From assembly GCF_011761355.1 (NCBI RefSeq), contig NZ_JAASRW010000001.1:496001-560000 (forward strand): DNA of 64,000 bases. The letters are read 5' to 3'. Under the pieces are notes generated by a model that saw only the letters and a list, made by a program, of their open reading frames with translations, was not told where the DNA came from and made no database searches. The stretch comes from Paenibacillus lupini (GTDB taxonomy: Bacteria; Bacillota; Bacilli; Paenibacillales; Paenibacillaceae). A program made the position numbers and the translations under genes. This document shows, piece by piece, positions 32,167 through 40,810 of the stretch; the stretch's first letter is position 1, and each line of letters begins with the position of its first letter.

Positions 32167-34128
32167 GTGAGTAGTCATTATCCATTTGAGTTTGATCCGA
32201 AGCTGCCGTTCATTCAGCAGGCAAGTGATTGGATTGCGGACGTCTTTTATGAACAATTGCCTGAAGCGGGATTCGAAGTTCGCGATGAACAGATCTATAT
32301 GGCATTCCAGCTCGAGAGAGCCTATGCCGAGAAACAGACGATCTTCGCAGAAGCTGGAGTAGGCACGGGGAAAACACTTGCTTATTTGCTGTACGCCATC
32401 AGCTATGCCCGTTATACAAGAAAACCGGCCATAATTGCCTGTGCCGATGAATCACTCATTGAGCAGCTTGTGAAGCCCGAAGGGGATATCGCGAAGCTGG
32501 CTCGGTATTTGGACTTTACGATTGATGCAAGGCTTGGAAAATCACCTGATCAATATATTTGTTTAAATAAATTGGATGATGCGAGAGCTGCGTTTGATGA
32601 TGATGTTGAAGCTTTTGATGAAATATTCCGTGGGCTGCCGTCTTTCGTGCATGCCCCGGTAACGATGCAAAGCTTCCATCCTTACGGCAACCGCAAACAA
32701 TATCCGGAGTTAAATGATGGGCAATGGGCCAAGCTGGGTTGGGATGTATTCCAGGATTGTCTCGTCTGCAGCAGAAGACATCGCTGCGGTCAGACGTTGT
32801 CACGTGATCATTACCGCAAAGCTGCCGATCTCATTATTTGCTCGCATGATTTCTATATGGAGCATGTGTGGACTTACGAAGCACGTAAGCGTGAAGGACA
32901 GCTTCCATTGCTGCCTGAACATAGTTCGGTAGTCTTTGACGAAGGACATCTGCTCGAGACGGCTGCTCAGAAGGCACTAACTTATAAGCTGAACCATGGA
33001 GTGTTCGAGAGTATCATTACTCGACTTCTGCAGGACGAGATCCGGGAATCTCTTGCGCTGGCAGTTGAAGAAGCCATTGTACAAAGTGATCATTTATTCG
33101 CATTAATTGCTCGCCAGAGTAAGGCCGTACCGGCTTCTAACCGCAAGGAAGTACTCTGGAATGATGAGTTAGTCCGCGAAGTGAATCGTCTGCAGGACAT
33201 ACTTAGCTCGATCGAAGAGGAGCTTGTCTTTGAGAGTGGTCTGTTCACGATCGATGATTATCAGCTTAAGATTGTTGAAGAGCATATCGAAATGATCCAA
33301 TTCGCTTTGTCTCTGTTCAAGAGAGATGAGAAACCGATTAGCTGGGCTTCGGAGGACAAAGATGGTTTCACACTTGTCATCATGCCAAGATGGGTGAAGG
33401 AAGTGCTGAAGGAGCAGGTCTTTGCGAAGAAAATGCCTATCGTCTTCTCATCGGCTACCTTATCTGTCGGCGGTTCTTTCGATTATATCAAGGACAGTCT
33501 AGGGATTGATCAGGCTATGTCATTCTCTGTTCCATCTCCGTATGAATACGAAGAGCAGATGAAGGTCTTGATGCCAAATGAGTCTGAAGCTGAGATGACA
33601 TGGACGGACAAGATGAGTACGGCAACGAAGCTGCTGGAGCAAAAGGGCGGACGTACCTTGTTCCTATTCCCATCCATGGAGGAGCTGGTGAATTTCCGCG
33701 AGCAAGCGTCTGAGCTTGGTTTGACGAACGGCTACCGATTCTTGTTCGAGGGTTCTGCTGAGATCAGCCATCTGATCGCAGAATTCCAGAACGACGAGAC
33801 CAGCGTACTATGCGCGGTTACCTTGTGGGAGGGACTGGATATTCCAGGTCCATCCTTATCACAAGTCATCATGTGGTCGCTGCCATTCCCGCCGAATGAT
33901 CCGGTCTTCCAAGCTAGACGCAGTGATGCTGCGAATCCGTTCGCAGATGTGGACATGCCATACATGCTGCTGCGCTTAAGACAGGGCATAGGCCGACTCA
34001 TAAGAGCGCGTGAAGATCGTGGCTCGATTGTTATTTTCGGACATGAGCTGAAGGATGAAGCCGTGCGTACGCAGGTGCTGAGTGTATTGCCAGCAGGTGT
34101 TTCAATCGAGGATGTCAATCAAATTTAA
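32167..34128 (+). CDS. DinG/XPD-family ATP-dependent DNA helicase
   Basis: About 653 residues. Superfamily 2 helicase with Walker A AEAGVGTGKTLAY (about residues 60-72), DEGH box, and C-terminal motifs WEGLDIPG and RLRQGIGRLIRA. Between motifs I and II are four cysteines (YICLNK, then CLVCSRRHRC), the iron-sulfur cluster ligands of XPD/DinG helicases. Likely acts 5'-3' on DNA during repair or resolution of unusual structures. GTG at 32167 is chosen because GGAGGG lies 7 bp upstream. Monocistronic with its own terminator. Confidence 0.92.
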   Translation: MSSHYPFEFDPKLPFIQQASDWIADVFYEQLPEAGFEVRDEQIYMAFQLERAYAEKQTIFAEAGVGTGKTLAYLLYAISYARYTRKPAIIACADESLIEQLVKPEGDIAKLARYLDFTIDARLGKSPDQYICLNKLDDARAAFDDDVEAFDEIFRGLPSFVHAPVTMQSFHPYGNRKQYPELNDGQWAKLGWDVFQDCLVCSRRHRCGQTLSRDHYRKAADLIICSHDFYMEHVWTYEARKREGQLPLLPEHSSVVFDEGHLLETAAQKALTYKLNHGVFESIITRLLQDEIRESLALAVEEAIVQSDHLFALIARQSKAVPASNRKEVLWNDELVREVNRLQDILSSIEEELVFESGLFTIDDYQLKIVEEHIEMIQFALSLFKRDEKPISWASEDKDGFTLVIMPRWVKEVLKEQVFAKKMPIVFSSATLSVGGSFDYIKDSLGIDQAMSFSVPSPYEYEEQMKVLMPNESEAEMTWTDKMSTATKLLEQKGGRTLFLFPSMEELVNFREQASELGLTNGYRFLFEGSAEISHLIAEFQNDETSVLCAVTLWEGLDIPGPSLSQVIMWSLPFPPNDPVFQARRSDAANPFADVDMPYMLLRLRQGIGRLIRAREDRGSIVIFGHELKDEAVRTQVLSVLPAGVSIEDVNQI

Positions 34129-34137
34129 CATTAAAGT

Positions 34138-34175
34138 GACCAAGAAGAGCCTTGTGCTGTTCTTGGTTTTTTTGT
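34138..34175 (+). terminator. Terminator after helicase gene
   Basis: ACCAAGAA / TTCTTGGT arms with an internal GC-containing loop, followed by TTTTTTTG. Confidence 0.85.
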
Positions 34176-34272
34176 ATCTACTCAGAGTATATCCGTATTG
34201 GGAGTTATTTGGTAAAATGTAGGAGGCACAAAACAATTGATTAAGAGGTGACATTTTATCCGGATTATAATA

Positions 34273-34803
34273 TTGTTATTGCTTACCCTAACTGTATTGT
34301 CAGGATGCAGTTACTCGACACTAGATGAGGCCATTCAGAAGAAATGGGATGACCGTATTGAAGTGCTTTACGTTGATGAAGAACATCAAAGTGTCATTTT
34401 TCTTGATCCGTCGAAAGATAACCCAAACCATAGTGTGTATGTGTATAGTACATATAAGAAAAGCGGGAATGCTTACCGGTATTCAACGGACCCGGAACAT
34501 GGTACTTCATTCAGTGTTTCAAGCGATCTGATCCCATTTTTATTCAAATGGAACGGTGGAGACAAGAAGACGGATAATGTGATCTGGGGAGCGATACGCT
34601 CCGATATAACGGTGAAAGAAATTGCGGTTACATGCACACCAAGAAATGATGAAAGCAAAGAGATTAAGTTTAAGATTCCTGTTCATAATCAAGTTTTTAT
34701 CTATTATCCAGAATTAGATTTTCAGAATTCCCCATACTCGTGGAGAGTCAAAGCGGAAGCCCTTGATGAGAACGGAAAAGTGATCGCTGATTCGGGGTAT
34801 TAG
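34273..34803 (+). CDS. Lipoprotein of unknown function, start unclear
   Basis: At least 176 residues. Hydrophobic run IILLLLTLTVLSGC with lipobox LSGC, then a soluble part with no recognised family (WDDRIEVLYVDEE, SSDLIPFLFKWNG). The TTG at 34273 lacks a binding site and leaves no basic N-terminus. In the same frame a TTG at 34237 with AGGAGG 10 bp upstream gives MIKR, then TGA at 34249, then HFIRIII. Either the gene has a nonsense mutation or it starts at a rare ATC/ATT codon (34258 or 34264) behind AGAGGTGA. Cell-surface location is expected if it is made. Confidence 0.6.
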   Translation: MLLLTLTVLSGCSYSTLDEAIQKKWDDRIEVLYVDEEHQSVIFLDPSKDNPNHSVYVYSTYKKSGNAYRYSTDPEHGTSFSVSSDLIPFLFKWNGGDKKTDNVIWGAIRSDITVKEIAVTCTPRNDESKEIKFKIPVHNQVFIYYPELDFQNSPYSWRVKAEALDENGKVIADSGY

Positions 34804-34827
34804 GACGGAGAAGAAAGGACGATATAC

Positions 34828-35283
34828 ATGATTCAATTGGAAAGAGTTTCTGCTGACCATACTGATTTTCAAGAATTAATAACACTTCTGGACAAAGACC
34901 TATGGAGCAGATATCCGGATACGCAGCAGTTTTTTGATGTGCATAATAAGGTCAGACTTGATGCAAAAGCGGTTGTTGCCTATGTAGATGGAATACCTGT
35001 AGGCTGCGGCTGTTATCGGGAGATGAGAGATGAACAAACCGTTGAGATCAAGCGGATGTTTGTAAGCGAAACAGCAAGGGGCAAGGGTATAGCTCAATCC
35101 ATTGTTAGAGAGCTTGAAAAGTGGGCGGTAGAGGAAGGAAAGCAGCAGGCACTACTAGAAACAGGGACTAATCAGCCTGAAGCCATATCGCTGTATAAGA
35201 AATTAGGGTATGTACAAATCGCTAACTATGAGCCTTATATTGGCAGTGAAGAAAGTGTTTGTATGGGAAAAGAATTGGCATAA
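34828..35283 (+). CDS. GNAT family N-acetyltransferase
   Basis: 151 residues. Acetyl-CoA loop ETARGKGIAQSIVREL (about residues 76-91), preceded by VEIKRMFV and followed by LETGTNQPEAISLYKKLGY. Similar to small GNAT proteins of unknown substrate. It lies 24 bp after the lipoprotein gene and is followed by a terminator. Start ATG with AGAAAGGACG upstream. Confidence 0.9.
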   Translation: MIQLERVSADHTDFQELITLLDKDLWSRYPDTQQFFDVHNKVRLDAKAVVAYVDGIPVGCGCYREMRDEQTVEIKRMFVSETARGKGIAQSIVRELEKWAVEEGKQQALLETGTNQPEAISLYKKLGYVQIANYEPYIGSEESVCMGKELA

Positions 35284-35304
35284 AGAAAATATCACCATGA
35301 TTAT

Positions 35305-35334
35305 AAAAGAGAAGCCTGAGGGGTTTCTCTTTTA
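35305..35334 (+). terminator. Terminator after GNAT gene
   Basis: AAAAGAGAAGCC / GGGTTTCTCTTTT with a TGAG loop, then TATTTG. Confidence 0.75.
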
Positions 35335-35471
35335 TTTGTGTTTACTACTAAAAATTTTATAATTTAAGATTATTGAAAGTGATTTCAAATGTCAGCACAA
35401 TAAACTTTGGAACTATTGGATATAATACACAACTGGACGCTTGCTTAAACGTTTTGAGGAGGGATATACGC

Positions 35472-37064
35472 GTGCGGTGGATAAGAAGTCGAAAAAAACT
35501 AATTCGTAACAAAAACTCTAACCGGTTTGGATCGACATTTCCTTCCCTTTCTCCCGATCAAAATGCAGAATTAAGCACAAGTCTCACTATAAACGAGATG
35601 ATGCTCAGAGAAATTTTTCTCAATAGTTCCGATATCATTTTTCGTTCAATCAGCAGCAATCCCGAAGTACTTATCATATATATTGATGGTTTAATTGACA
35701 CAACAACGCTGGATAAAGTTATGTTAACGCCAAACCTATTTGAAGAAACACCTAGCGGGTTGAATGCAACTTCTATTTCAGGGCAGATCATTCAAAAGAA
35801 ACTCGTGGCTATCTCCCAGATTAAAACGGTTTCTACAATCAACGAAGTAACGGATGGAATTCTGAAGGCGAATATCGTTCTTCTTGTCGACGGAGAAAAC
35901 AAGGCTATTGTAGCTGATCTTAAAGGATTCGAGAAACGCGGAATTGAGGAGCCGGCCGCCGAAGTTTCTATCCGCGGTCCCAGGGACGGATTTACGGAAA
36001 CGTTACGAATCAATACAAGCTTAATCCGCAGACGAATCCGTAGTCCAAAGCTGAAAATTGAATCCATTACAATTGGTCAGGTTTCCCAGACCGATGTTGC
36101 TATCGTATATATTGATGGAATTGTCTCGAACACGGTCCTGAAGGAAGTCCGTGATAGAATTAGCCGAATCGAGATGGACGGGGTACTGGAATCTGGATTT
36201 ATCGAAGAGTTTATTGAGGATGCCCCTTGGTCTCCTTTCCCGCAAATTCAAAATACCGAGCGGCCCGATATCGTTTGCGCAAGTTTACTTGAAGGGAAAG
36301 TCGCGATCCTTGTCGATAACACCCCGTTTGTGCTGATTGTTCCTATGACTTTTTGGACTGGTTTACAGGCGGTAGAAGATTATTACGAACGATCAATCTA
36401 TACGACATTTATTCGATTCGTCCGATACTCCTTATTTAATATCGCACTGCTTCTTCCGTCTTTGTACGTGGCACTCTCAACCTTTCATCAACAGCTTATC
36501 CCAACGAACCTGCTCATCAGCATTTCTAATTCCAGAGAAGGAGTCCCATTTCCGACGTTTGTCGAGGCATTGTTGATGGAGTTTATGTTTGAGGGGCTTC
36601 GAGAGGCTGGAATTCGCATGCCTAAAGCCGTTGGTTCGGCGGTCAGTATTGTGGGTGCGCTTGTCATTGGACAGGCTGCCGTACAAGCAGGTATTGTATC
36701 CGCCCCTGTTGTTATTGTTGTGGCAACGACCGGGATCGCATCGTTTGCCATCCCACGATATAATTTCGGTACCGCCTATCGACTTCTTCGCTTCCCGATG
36801 TTGATATTAGCGGGAATGCTGGGCTTATATGGCATAATAAGCGGAGTATTTCTGTTGATTATACATCTTCTAGGCTTGCAGTCGTTTGGAGTTCCGTACA
36901 TGAACCCGGTAGTTCCGAGTATACCTCAAGGCTTGAAGGATGTATTATTACGTGCACCAAGGTGGAGTATGACCCGGCGTTCCGCACTTTTCTCAGGGAA
37001 AAATAAAACTCGCATCCCCGAAGGCCAACAACCAATTTCAAAACAAGGGAAGACAGACGAATGA
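35472..37064 (+). CDS. gerA: Spore germination receptor subunit A (GerA family)
   Basis: 530 residues. N-terminal soluble domain of about 270 residues with NSSDIIFRSI and the VAIVYIDGI motif, then membrane segments (about 290-480) with the conserved RFVRYSLFNIALLLPSLYVALSTFHQ-like region, REGVPFP, EGLREAGIRMP and FGTAYRLLRF. GerA-type A subunits work in the spore inner membrane with B and C subunits as nutrient germinant receptors. GTG at 35472 with GAGGAGGG is chosen; the open frame reaches 35373 without support. The stop overlaps the gerC start by 4 bp. Confidence 0.93.
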   Translation: MRWIRSRKKLIRNKNSNRFGSTFPSLSPDQNAELSTSLTINEMMLREIFLNSSDIIFRSISSNPEVLIIYIDGLIDTTTLDKVMLTPNLFEETPSGLNATSISGQIIQKKLVAISQIKTVSTINEVTDGILKANIVLLVDGENKAIVADLKGFEKRGIEEPAAEVSIRGPRDGFTETLRINTSLIRRRIRSPKLKIESITIGQVSQTDVAIVYIDGIVSNTVLKEVRDRISRIEMDGVLESGFIEEFIEDAPWSPFPQIQNTERPDIVCASLLEGKVAILVDNTPFVLIVPMTFWTGLQAVEDYYERSIYTTFIRFVRYSLFNIALLLPSLYVALSTFHQQLIPTNLLISISNSREGVPFPTFVEALLMEFMFEGLREAGIRMPKAVGSAVSIVGALVIGQAAVQAGIVSAPVVIVVATTGIASFAIPRYNFGTAYRLLRFPMLILAGMLGLYGIISGVFLLIIHLLGLQSFGVPYMNPVVPSIPQGLKDVLLRAPRWSMTRRSALFSGKNKTRIPEGQQPISKQGKTDE

Positions 37065-38284
37065 AAAAGTTACGCAGGACCAGCTTGATCTCCCTGATTC
37101 TTTCTCTTACATTTGTTTCTGGCTGCTGGGATAATTCGGAAGTAAATGAGATTGCGATTGAACTTGCGTGGGGGATTGACAAAGCCGAAAATAAGAAAAT
37201 TATGATCAGTGCTCAAGCCATCCTTCCGATGAGAATTAGTGGCGGACAGGAAAGTATAAGCGGAGAAAGCAAGAATAAGCCGTTCTTTGTCGTCTCGGGT
37301 AATGGAATGAATACACTCGATGCAGTACAGCAGATGCAGACTAAGCTGTCCAGGCAAGTGTTTCGCGGTCACCGTCGGGTCATTGTGATAGGCGAATCTA
37401 TGGCAAGACAGGGGGTTAAGGAGGTGTTCGATACCTATACGCGCGATCCGAACCTCAAACTCCGAACCGATATATTTATTGTCAGGGGAGGCACTGCAAA
37501 GAATTTTTTGGAAAAATCATACCCATTAGAAAATATTTCTGCTCTTGGGGTTTTGGGAGAATATGGTCAGATGGGAACACCTGTAGAAATGGGATTGTTG
37601 AACTTTTTACATGCTGCAACCAGTGATGGAGCTTGTCCAGTCGTACCTGCAATTGCCATTGGTATGGACACTAAGTCACAAGATCAAGACAACCAGAATG
37701 AGCAGACGAATTCGGACAAGGAAGGATTCCGGCTTGCAGGAGCAGGGATATTTAATAAAGATTTGAAATTGGTTGGTTATTTGAATGCAGAGGAAAGCCG
37801 GGCGATGCAATGGGTAACCGGGAATTTAAATAAGCTGACGGTTCCTGCAACAATACCTCATGAAGGAGGTAATGTCAGTATTATTCTCTATAGGATGCAC
37901 AGTAAGATTCAGCCGGATATCCAAAGCGGAAAGCTTAAAATTCTTGTTACGTTAACAGGGAAAGGCGCTATTCGTGAGAATAACACTAGGCTTGACTTGA
38001 CACAGACTAATAATATTAGCGTAGTGCAAAACGCATTAGAACATCACGTCGAAGAAGCCGTATTACGGACGATTACCAAAGTGCAAAAAAAGTACGGGAC
38101 AGATGTGTTCGGATTCAGCAGTACTATTAAAAGGAAAAACCTTACATTATGGAAATCGATAAGGAATGATTGGGAAGAAGAGTTCCGGGAAGCAGAAATT
38201 TCTGTAAATGCGAACATAACGGTTCGACGGATTGGTGTAACGGGACCAGCATTGCAATTAAAAGCAAGCGAGATTGAGAAATGA
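37061..38284 (+). CDS. gerC: Spore germination receptor subunit C (Ger(x)C lipoprotein)
   Basis: 407 residues. Lipoprotein signal with lipobox VSGC, followed by WDNSEVNEIAI, the family's N-terminal hallmark (C-W-D/-xx-E). Conserved features such as FRGHRRVIVIGE, DPNLKLRTDIFIV and the C-terminal VQKKYGTDVFGF...W are present. It anchors to the outer face of the spore inner membrane and completes the receptor. Translationally coupled to gerA (ATGA overlap). The partner gerB lies directly after it but on the other strand. Confidence 0.93.
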   Translation: MKKLRRTSLISLILSLTFVSGCWDNSEVNEIAIELAWGIDKAENKKIMISAQAILPMRISGGQESISGESKNKPFFVVSGNGMNTLDAVQQMQTKLSRQVFRGHRRVIVIGESMARQGVKEVFDTYTRDPNLKLRTDIFIVRGGTAKNFLEKSYPLENISALGVLGEYGQMGTPVEMGLLNFLHAATSDGACPVVPAIAIGMDTKSQDQDNQNEQTNSDKEGFRLAGAGIFNKDLKLVGYLNAEESRAMQWVTGNLNKLTVPATIPHEGGNVSIILYRMHSKIQPDIQSGKLKILVTLTGKGAIRENNTRLDLTQTNNISVVQNALEHHVEEAVLRTITKVQKKYGTDVFGFSSTIKRKNLTLWKSIRNDWEEEFREAEISVNANITVRRIGVTGPALQLKASEIEK

Positions 38285-38290
38285 AGATGT

Positions 38291-39376
38291 TCATTTCATT
38301 GATTGCCGCAGCCAAGTAACAATGAGAAGAATCGTAGGCAAGACCAAGTACATGGGCACCCACACATAAGGAACTAGTATTTCAAAGTGTTGACGGTAAA
38401 TGTGCTCCGCAATATTTTTGGACATCGTCATTCCAAGAATGAGGGAGAGCGCGCAGGACGGGATGACTAGTACACGGTAGCCCTTCATATTCGTTAATTG
38501 TTGAATGCCTTTGACCGCTGCGAACATTAAGACAATGCATTTTAAGAGCGCCGTCATTAATAAATAGAGTACACCGAACATTTGTAAGTTTTCAATAAAT
38601 TTTCCGATACTGATCAAACTAAGCAAGGTGTAAAGAGGGTACAGGAAACCCGAGAACATATCTCCAAAAACGGAAATAGCCATCACATCAAATAGAGTAA
38701 CCATAATTCCGGACAGTAAAGTAGCGAGAATCGTAATTTTCATTACTTTATTAGGCTCTTTGGTCTCCGTCCAAAACATAGCAAATATGATGGTTTCTCC
38801 AAAGGATTGAGTGATACCAGATGGGTAAACGGTCTTCAAGACAGGCTCCCACCCATATTCCAAAACAGGAAGTAAATTATGGACATGCATAACTTTAGAG
38901 CCTAAAAGAAGAATGACTTCAATACAAAACATGAGCAATACGATGGGGAGAAACACTTCCCCCAACCGGGAAACGCGTTCAAGTCCGCCATATACGCAAT
39001 AAGCAATAATAAAGACAAAAACTCCTGAGATGATGATAAGCGGTGTATTAAATAAGATGGTTGTTGAAACCATATCCCTGATATCCGCTATAACCCGTCC
39101 AACAATATATATAAACAAAACGGGGTACAGAAAGGCAATTGGCGTTCCGATCCAGCGCCCAAATTGTGCAGGAAACCATTGGACAAGAGTTAGCCCCGGA
39201 TTCATTCGCATTAAGGCGATGTAGATCAGAATCAAAAAAACCCCAAGGAAACAGGATATTAATTCTCCAATCCATGCATCCTTTCCGGCATGACCGCCAA
39301 AACCGAATATAATAGTAGTGCCTAATTGAAAAATAAAAGTGATTGTAAATAACTGATAGACCGTAATTTTACTCAT
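38291..39376 (-). CDS. gerB: Spore germination receptor subunit B (GerAB/ArcD-type permease)
   Basis: 361 residues, about ten membrane helices, endospore germination permease family (APC-like fold). N-terminus MSKITVYQLFTITFIFQLGTT and the internal VPFGETIIF-like stretch (here SFGETIIFAMFW) are typical. B subunits bind the germinant. It ends 6 bp from the gerC stop but runs in the opposite direction, so it is not in the gerA-gerC transcript and needs its own promoter in 39377-39611. Confidence 0.9.
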   Translation of the reverse strand: MSKITVYQLFTITFIFQLGTTIIFGFGGHAGKDAWIGELISCFLGVFLILIYIALMRMNPGLTLVQWFPAQFGRWIGTPIAFLYPVLFIYIVGRVIADIRDMVSTTILFNTPLIIISGVFVFIIAYCVYGGLERVSRLGEVFLPIVLLMFCIEVILLLGSKVMHVHNLLPVLEYGWEPVLKTVYPSGITQSFGETIIFAMFWTETKEPNKVMKITILATLLSGIMVTLFDVMAISVFGDMFSGFLYPLYTLLSLISIGKFIENLQMFGVLYLLMTALLKCIVLMFAAVKGIQQLTNMKGYRVLVIPSCALSLILGMTMSKNIAEHIYRQHFEILVPYVWVPMYLVLPTILLIVTWLRQSMK

Positions 39377-39611
39377 AGGAACCTAGTAATATCTTGAATG
39401 TAACAGCCATTAGTATCAGATAAAGAACAAAATTTAGGATAAGATCAACTCCATAGATGAATTGGTAGGGAATATCATTACTTATTTTACCAATTTCAGC
39501 CTATTTTATTCTGGTCGGTGTAAGTATAATGGGAGTGGAAAGTATGGTTGTATTCAGATGAAGCAGAAGTGGGATTAGAGGCTTTAATTTCATAACAAAG
39601 GAGAATTTCAT

Positions 39612-39731
39612 ATGGGTTTCAGTATCACCGCAGCGATTGCACAATTTGTGTTCGTAGGAATTCCAATCATCCTATTGGTATTATACTTCGTTAGAAAAAG
39701 TCAGAAGAAACGGAACATGAAAGATGCTTAA
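39612..39731 (+). CDS. Small membrane protein, 39 aa
   Basis: ATG with AAGGAG 7 bp upstream. One hydrophobic helix (FVFVGIPIILLVLYFV) followed by the basic tail RKSQKKRNMKDA. Divergent from gerB with 235 bp between. Size and layout match unnamed small membrane proteins often found by germination genes, but no family is recognised. The stop lies inside a terminator stem. Confidence 0.65.
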   Translation: MGFSITAAIAQFVFVGIPIILLVLYFVRKSQKKRNMKDA

Positions 39732-39752
39732 TGATGACGCGCATCGTTAAGC
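39723..39752 (+). terminator. Hairpin overlapping the 39-aa gene stop
   Basis: GATGCTTAATGATG / CATCGTTAAGCATC, one G-T/mismatch pair, loop ACG-type; only a weak T tract (CTGTTGG) follows, so efficiency is uncertain. It may also serve the convergent LysR gene. Confidence 0.6.
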
Positions 39753-39813
39753 ATCCTGTTGGTAATTGTCAATGAGGTCACCAATCGTTCATATTAATGA
39801 CTATGGGATTCCA

Positions 39814-40692
39814 TTACCTGAACTGCTCAATAAACTTCGTGGCTGCACTGGACAGCGGCATATTCCGCATATTCATCATACCGATGTGAGAAGGAGGGAG
39901 CGGGATGTCCAAGTGAATCTCGAACAGGGAGCCTTCCGCAAGCTCCTTCGCTATAAAATCACGCGTTACATACGAAATGCCAAGGCCTCTCCGTGCAAAT
40001 TCGATCAGCAGATCGACGCTTCCGACCTCAATCTCCGGTTTGATCATATATCCATAATGATTAAAAATCTCTGTTATGGCCATCCGAGCCCGGCTGTTAC
40101 GGGAGAACAGGATAATGGGATATTGCAGAAGCGTACTGAGCGACAGCACTTTATTTTTCAAGTCACTGTATACAGCCCCCGCAACAAAACAGTCTTGCAG
40201 CTGGATGCTTTCTTTTACTTCAAGCTGTGGATCGACGATTGGCATACGAACGACCCCTAGATCTATTTTGCCCTCTTTCAGGAAAGTAATTACTTCTGGC
40301 GTAGTGCCATGATTTAGATGGAGCTTAATTCCGGGATATTTCTTGATGAAATCCTCAAGATAAGGCAGCAGATAATGCTTGAACAAGGAGTCACTCCCTC
40401 CAATTCGAAGCTCACCATTGTCCAAATTTTTAAGGGCGATCATTTTTTCCTCAGCGGAATTGATCAGAATATGAGATTGCTCGATGTAGGAGTACAGAAT
40501 GGTCCCTTCCTGAGTAAGGGAGACGCCTTTGGAGGTCCGATAAAACAGCGTCAGCCCAAAGCTTTCCTCGAGCTGTTTAATGGCATGACTAACACTTGGC
40601 TGAGTGAGGTACAGCATCTTGGCGGCCTGAGTCAAACTTCCTGTTTTGGCTGCCCAATAGAACACTTTGTATAGTTCATAGTTATTGGTCAT
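39814..40692 (-). CDS. LysR-family transcriptional regulator
   Basis: 292 residues. N-terminal winged helix (about 5-62) with GSLTQAAKMLYLTQPSVSHAIKQLEE, then a substrate-binding effector domain (about 90-290). It is divergent from zwf with 118 bp between start codons, so it probably regulates the zwf-tkt-tal cluster (inference from position). The sensed ligand is unknown. AGGAGCT lies 10 bp before ATG. Confidence 0.92.
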   Translation of the reverse strand: MTNNYELYKVFYWAAKTGSLTQAAKMLYLTQPSVSHAIKQLEESFGLTLFYRTSKGVSLTQEGTILYSYIEQSHILINSAEEKMIALKNLDNGELRIGGSDSLFKHYLLPYLEDFIKKYPGIKLHLNHGTTPEVITFLKEGKIDLGVVRMPIVDPQLEVKESIQLQDCFVAGAVYSDLKNKVLSLSTLLQYPIILFSRNSRARMAITEIFNHYGYMIKPEIEVGSVDLLIEFARRGLGISYVTRDFIAKELAEGSLFEIHLDIPLPPSHIGMMNMRNMPLSSAATKFIEQFR

Positions 40693-40703
40693 AGACGTGG
40701 TCG

Positions 40704-40743
40704 ATAGCTCCTGTAAAATATATTAATTACTTGTATAGCTCCT
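40704..40743. promoter_or_regulatory. LysR-zwf intergenic region with 9-bp direct repeat
   Basis: ATAGCTCCT occurs at 40704-40712 and 40735-40743, 31 bp apart (about three helical turns). The first copy overlaps the LysR ribosome binding site. A -10-like TATTAT (40749-40754) lies just after the second copy. Candidate regulator site only. Confidence 0.3.
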
Positions 40744-40810
40744 AAACGTATTATAGTGGAATTACAGAAAAAAAACAGAACTTTTCGTTCTGCTGGAGGG
40801 AGAAGAAACG

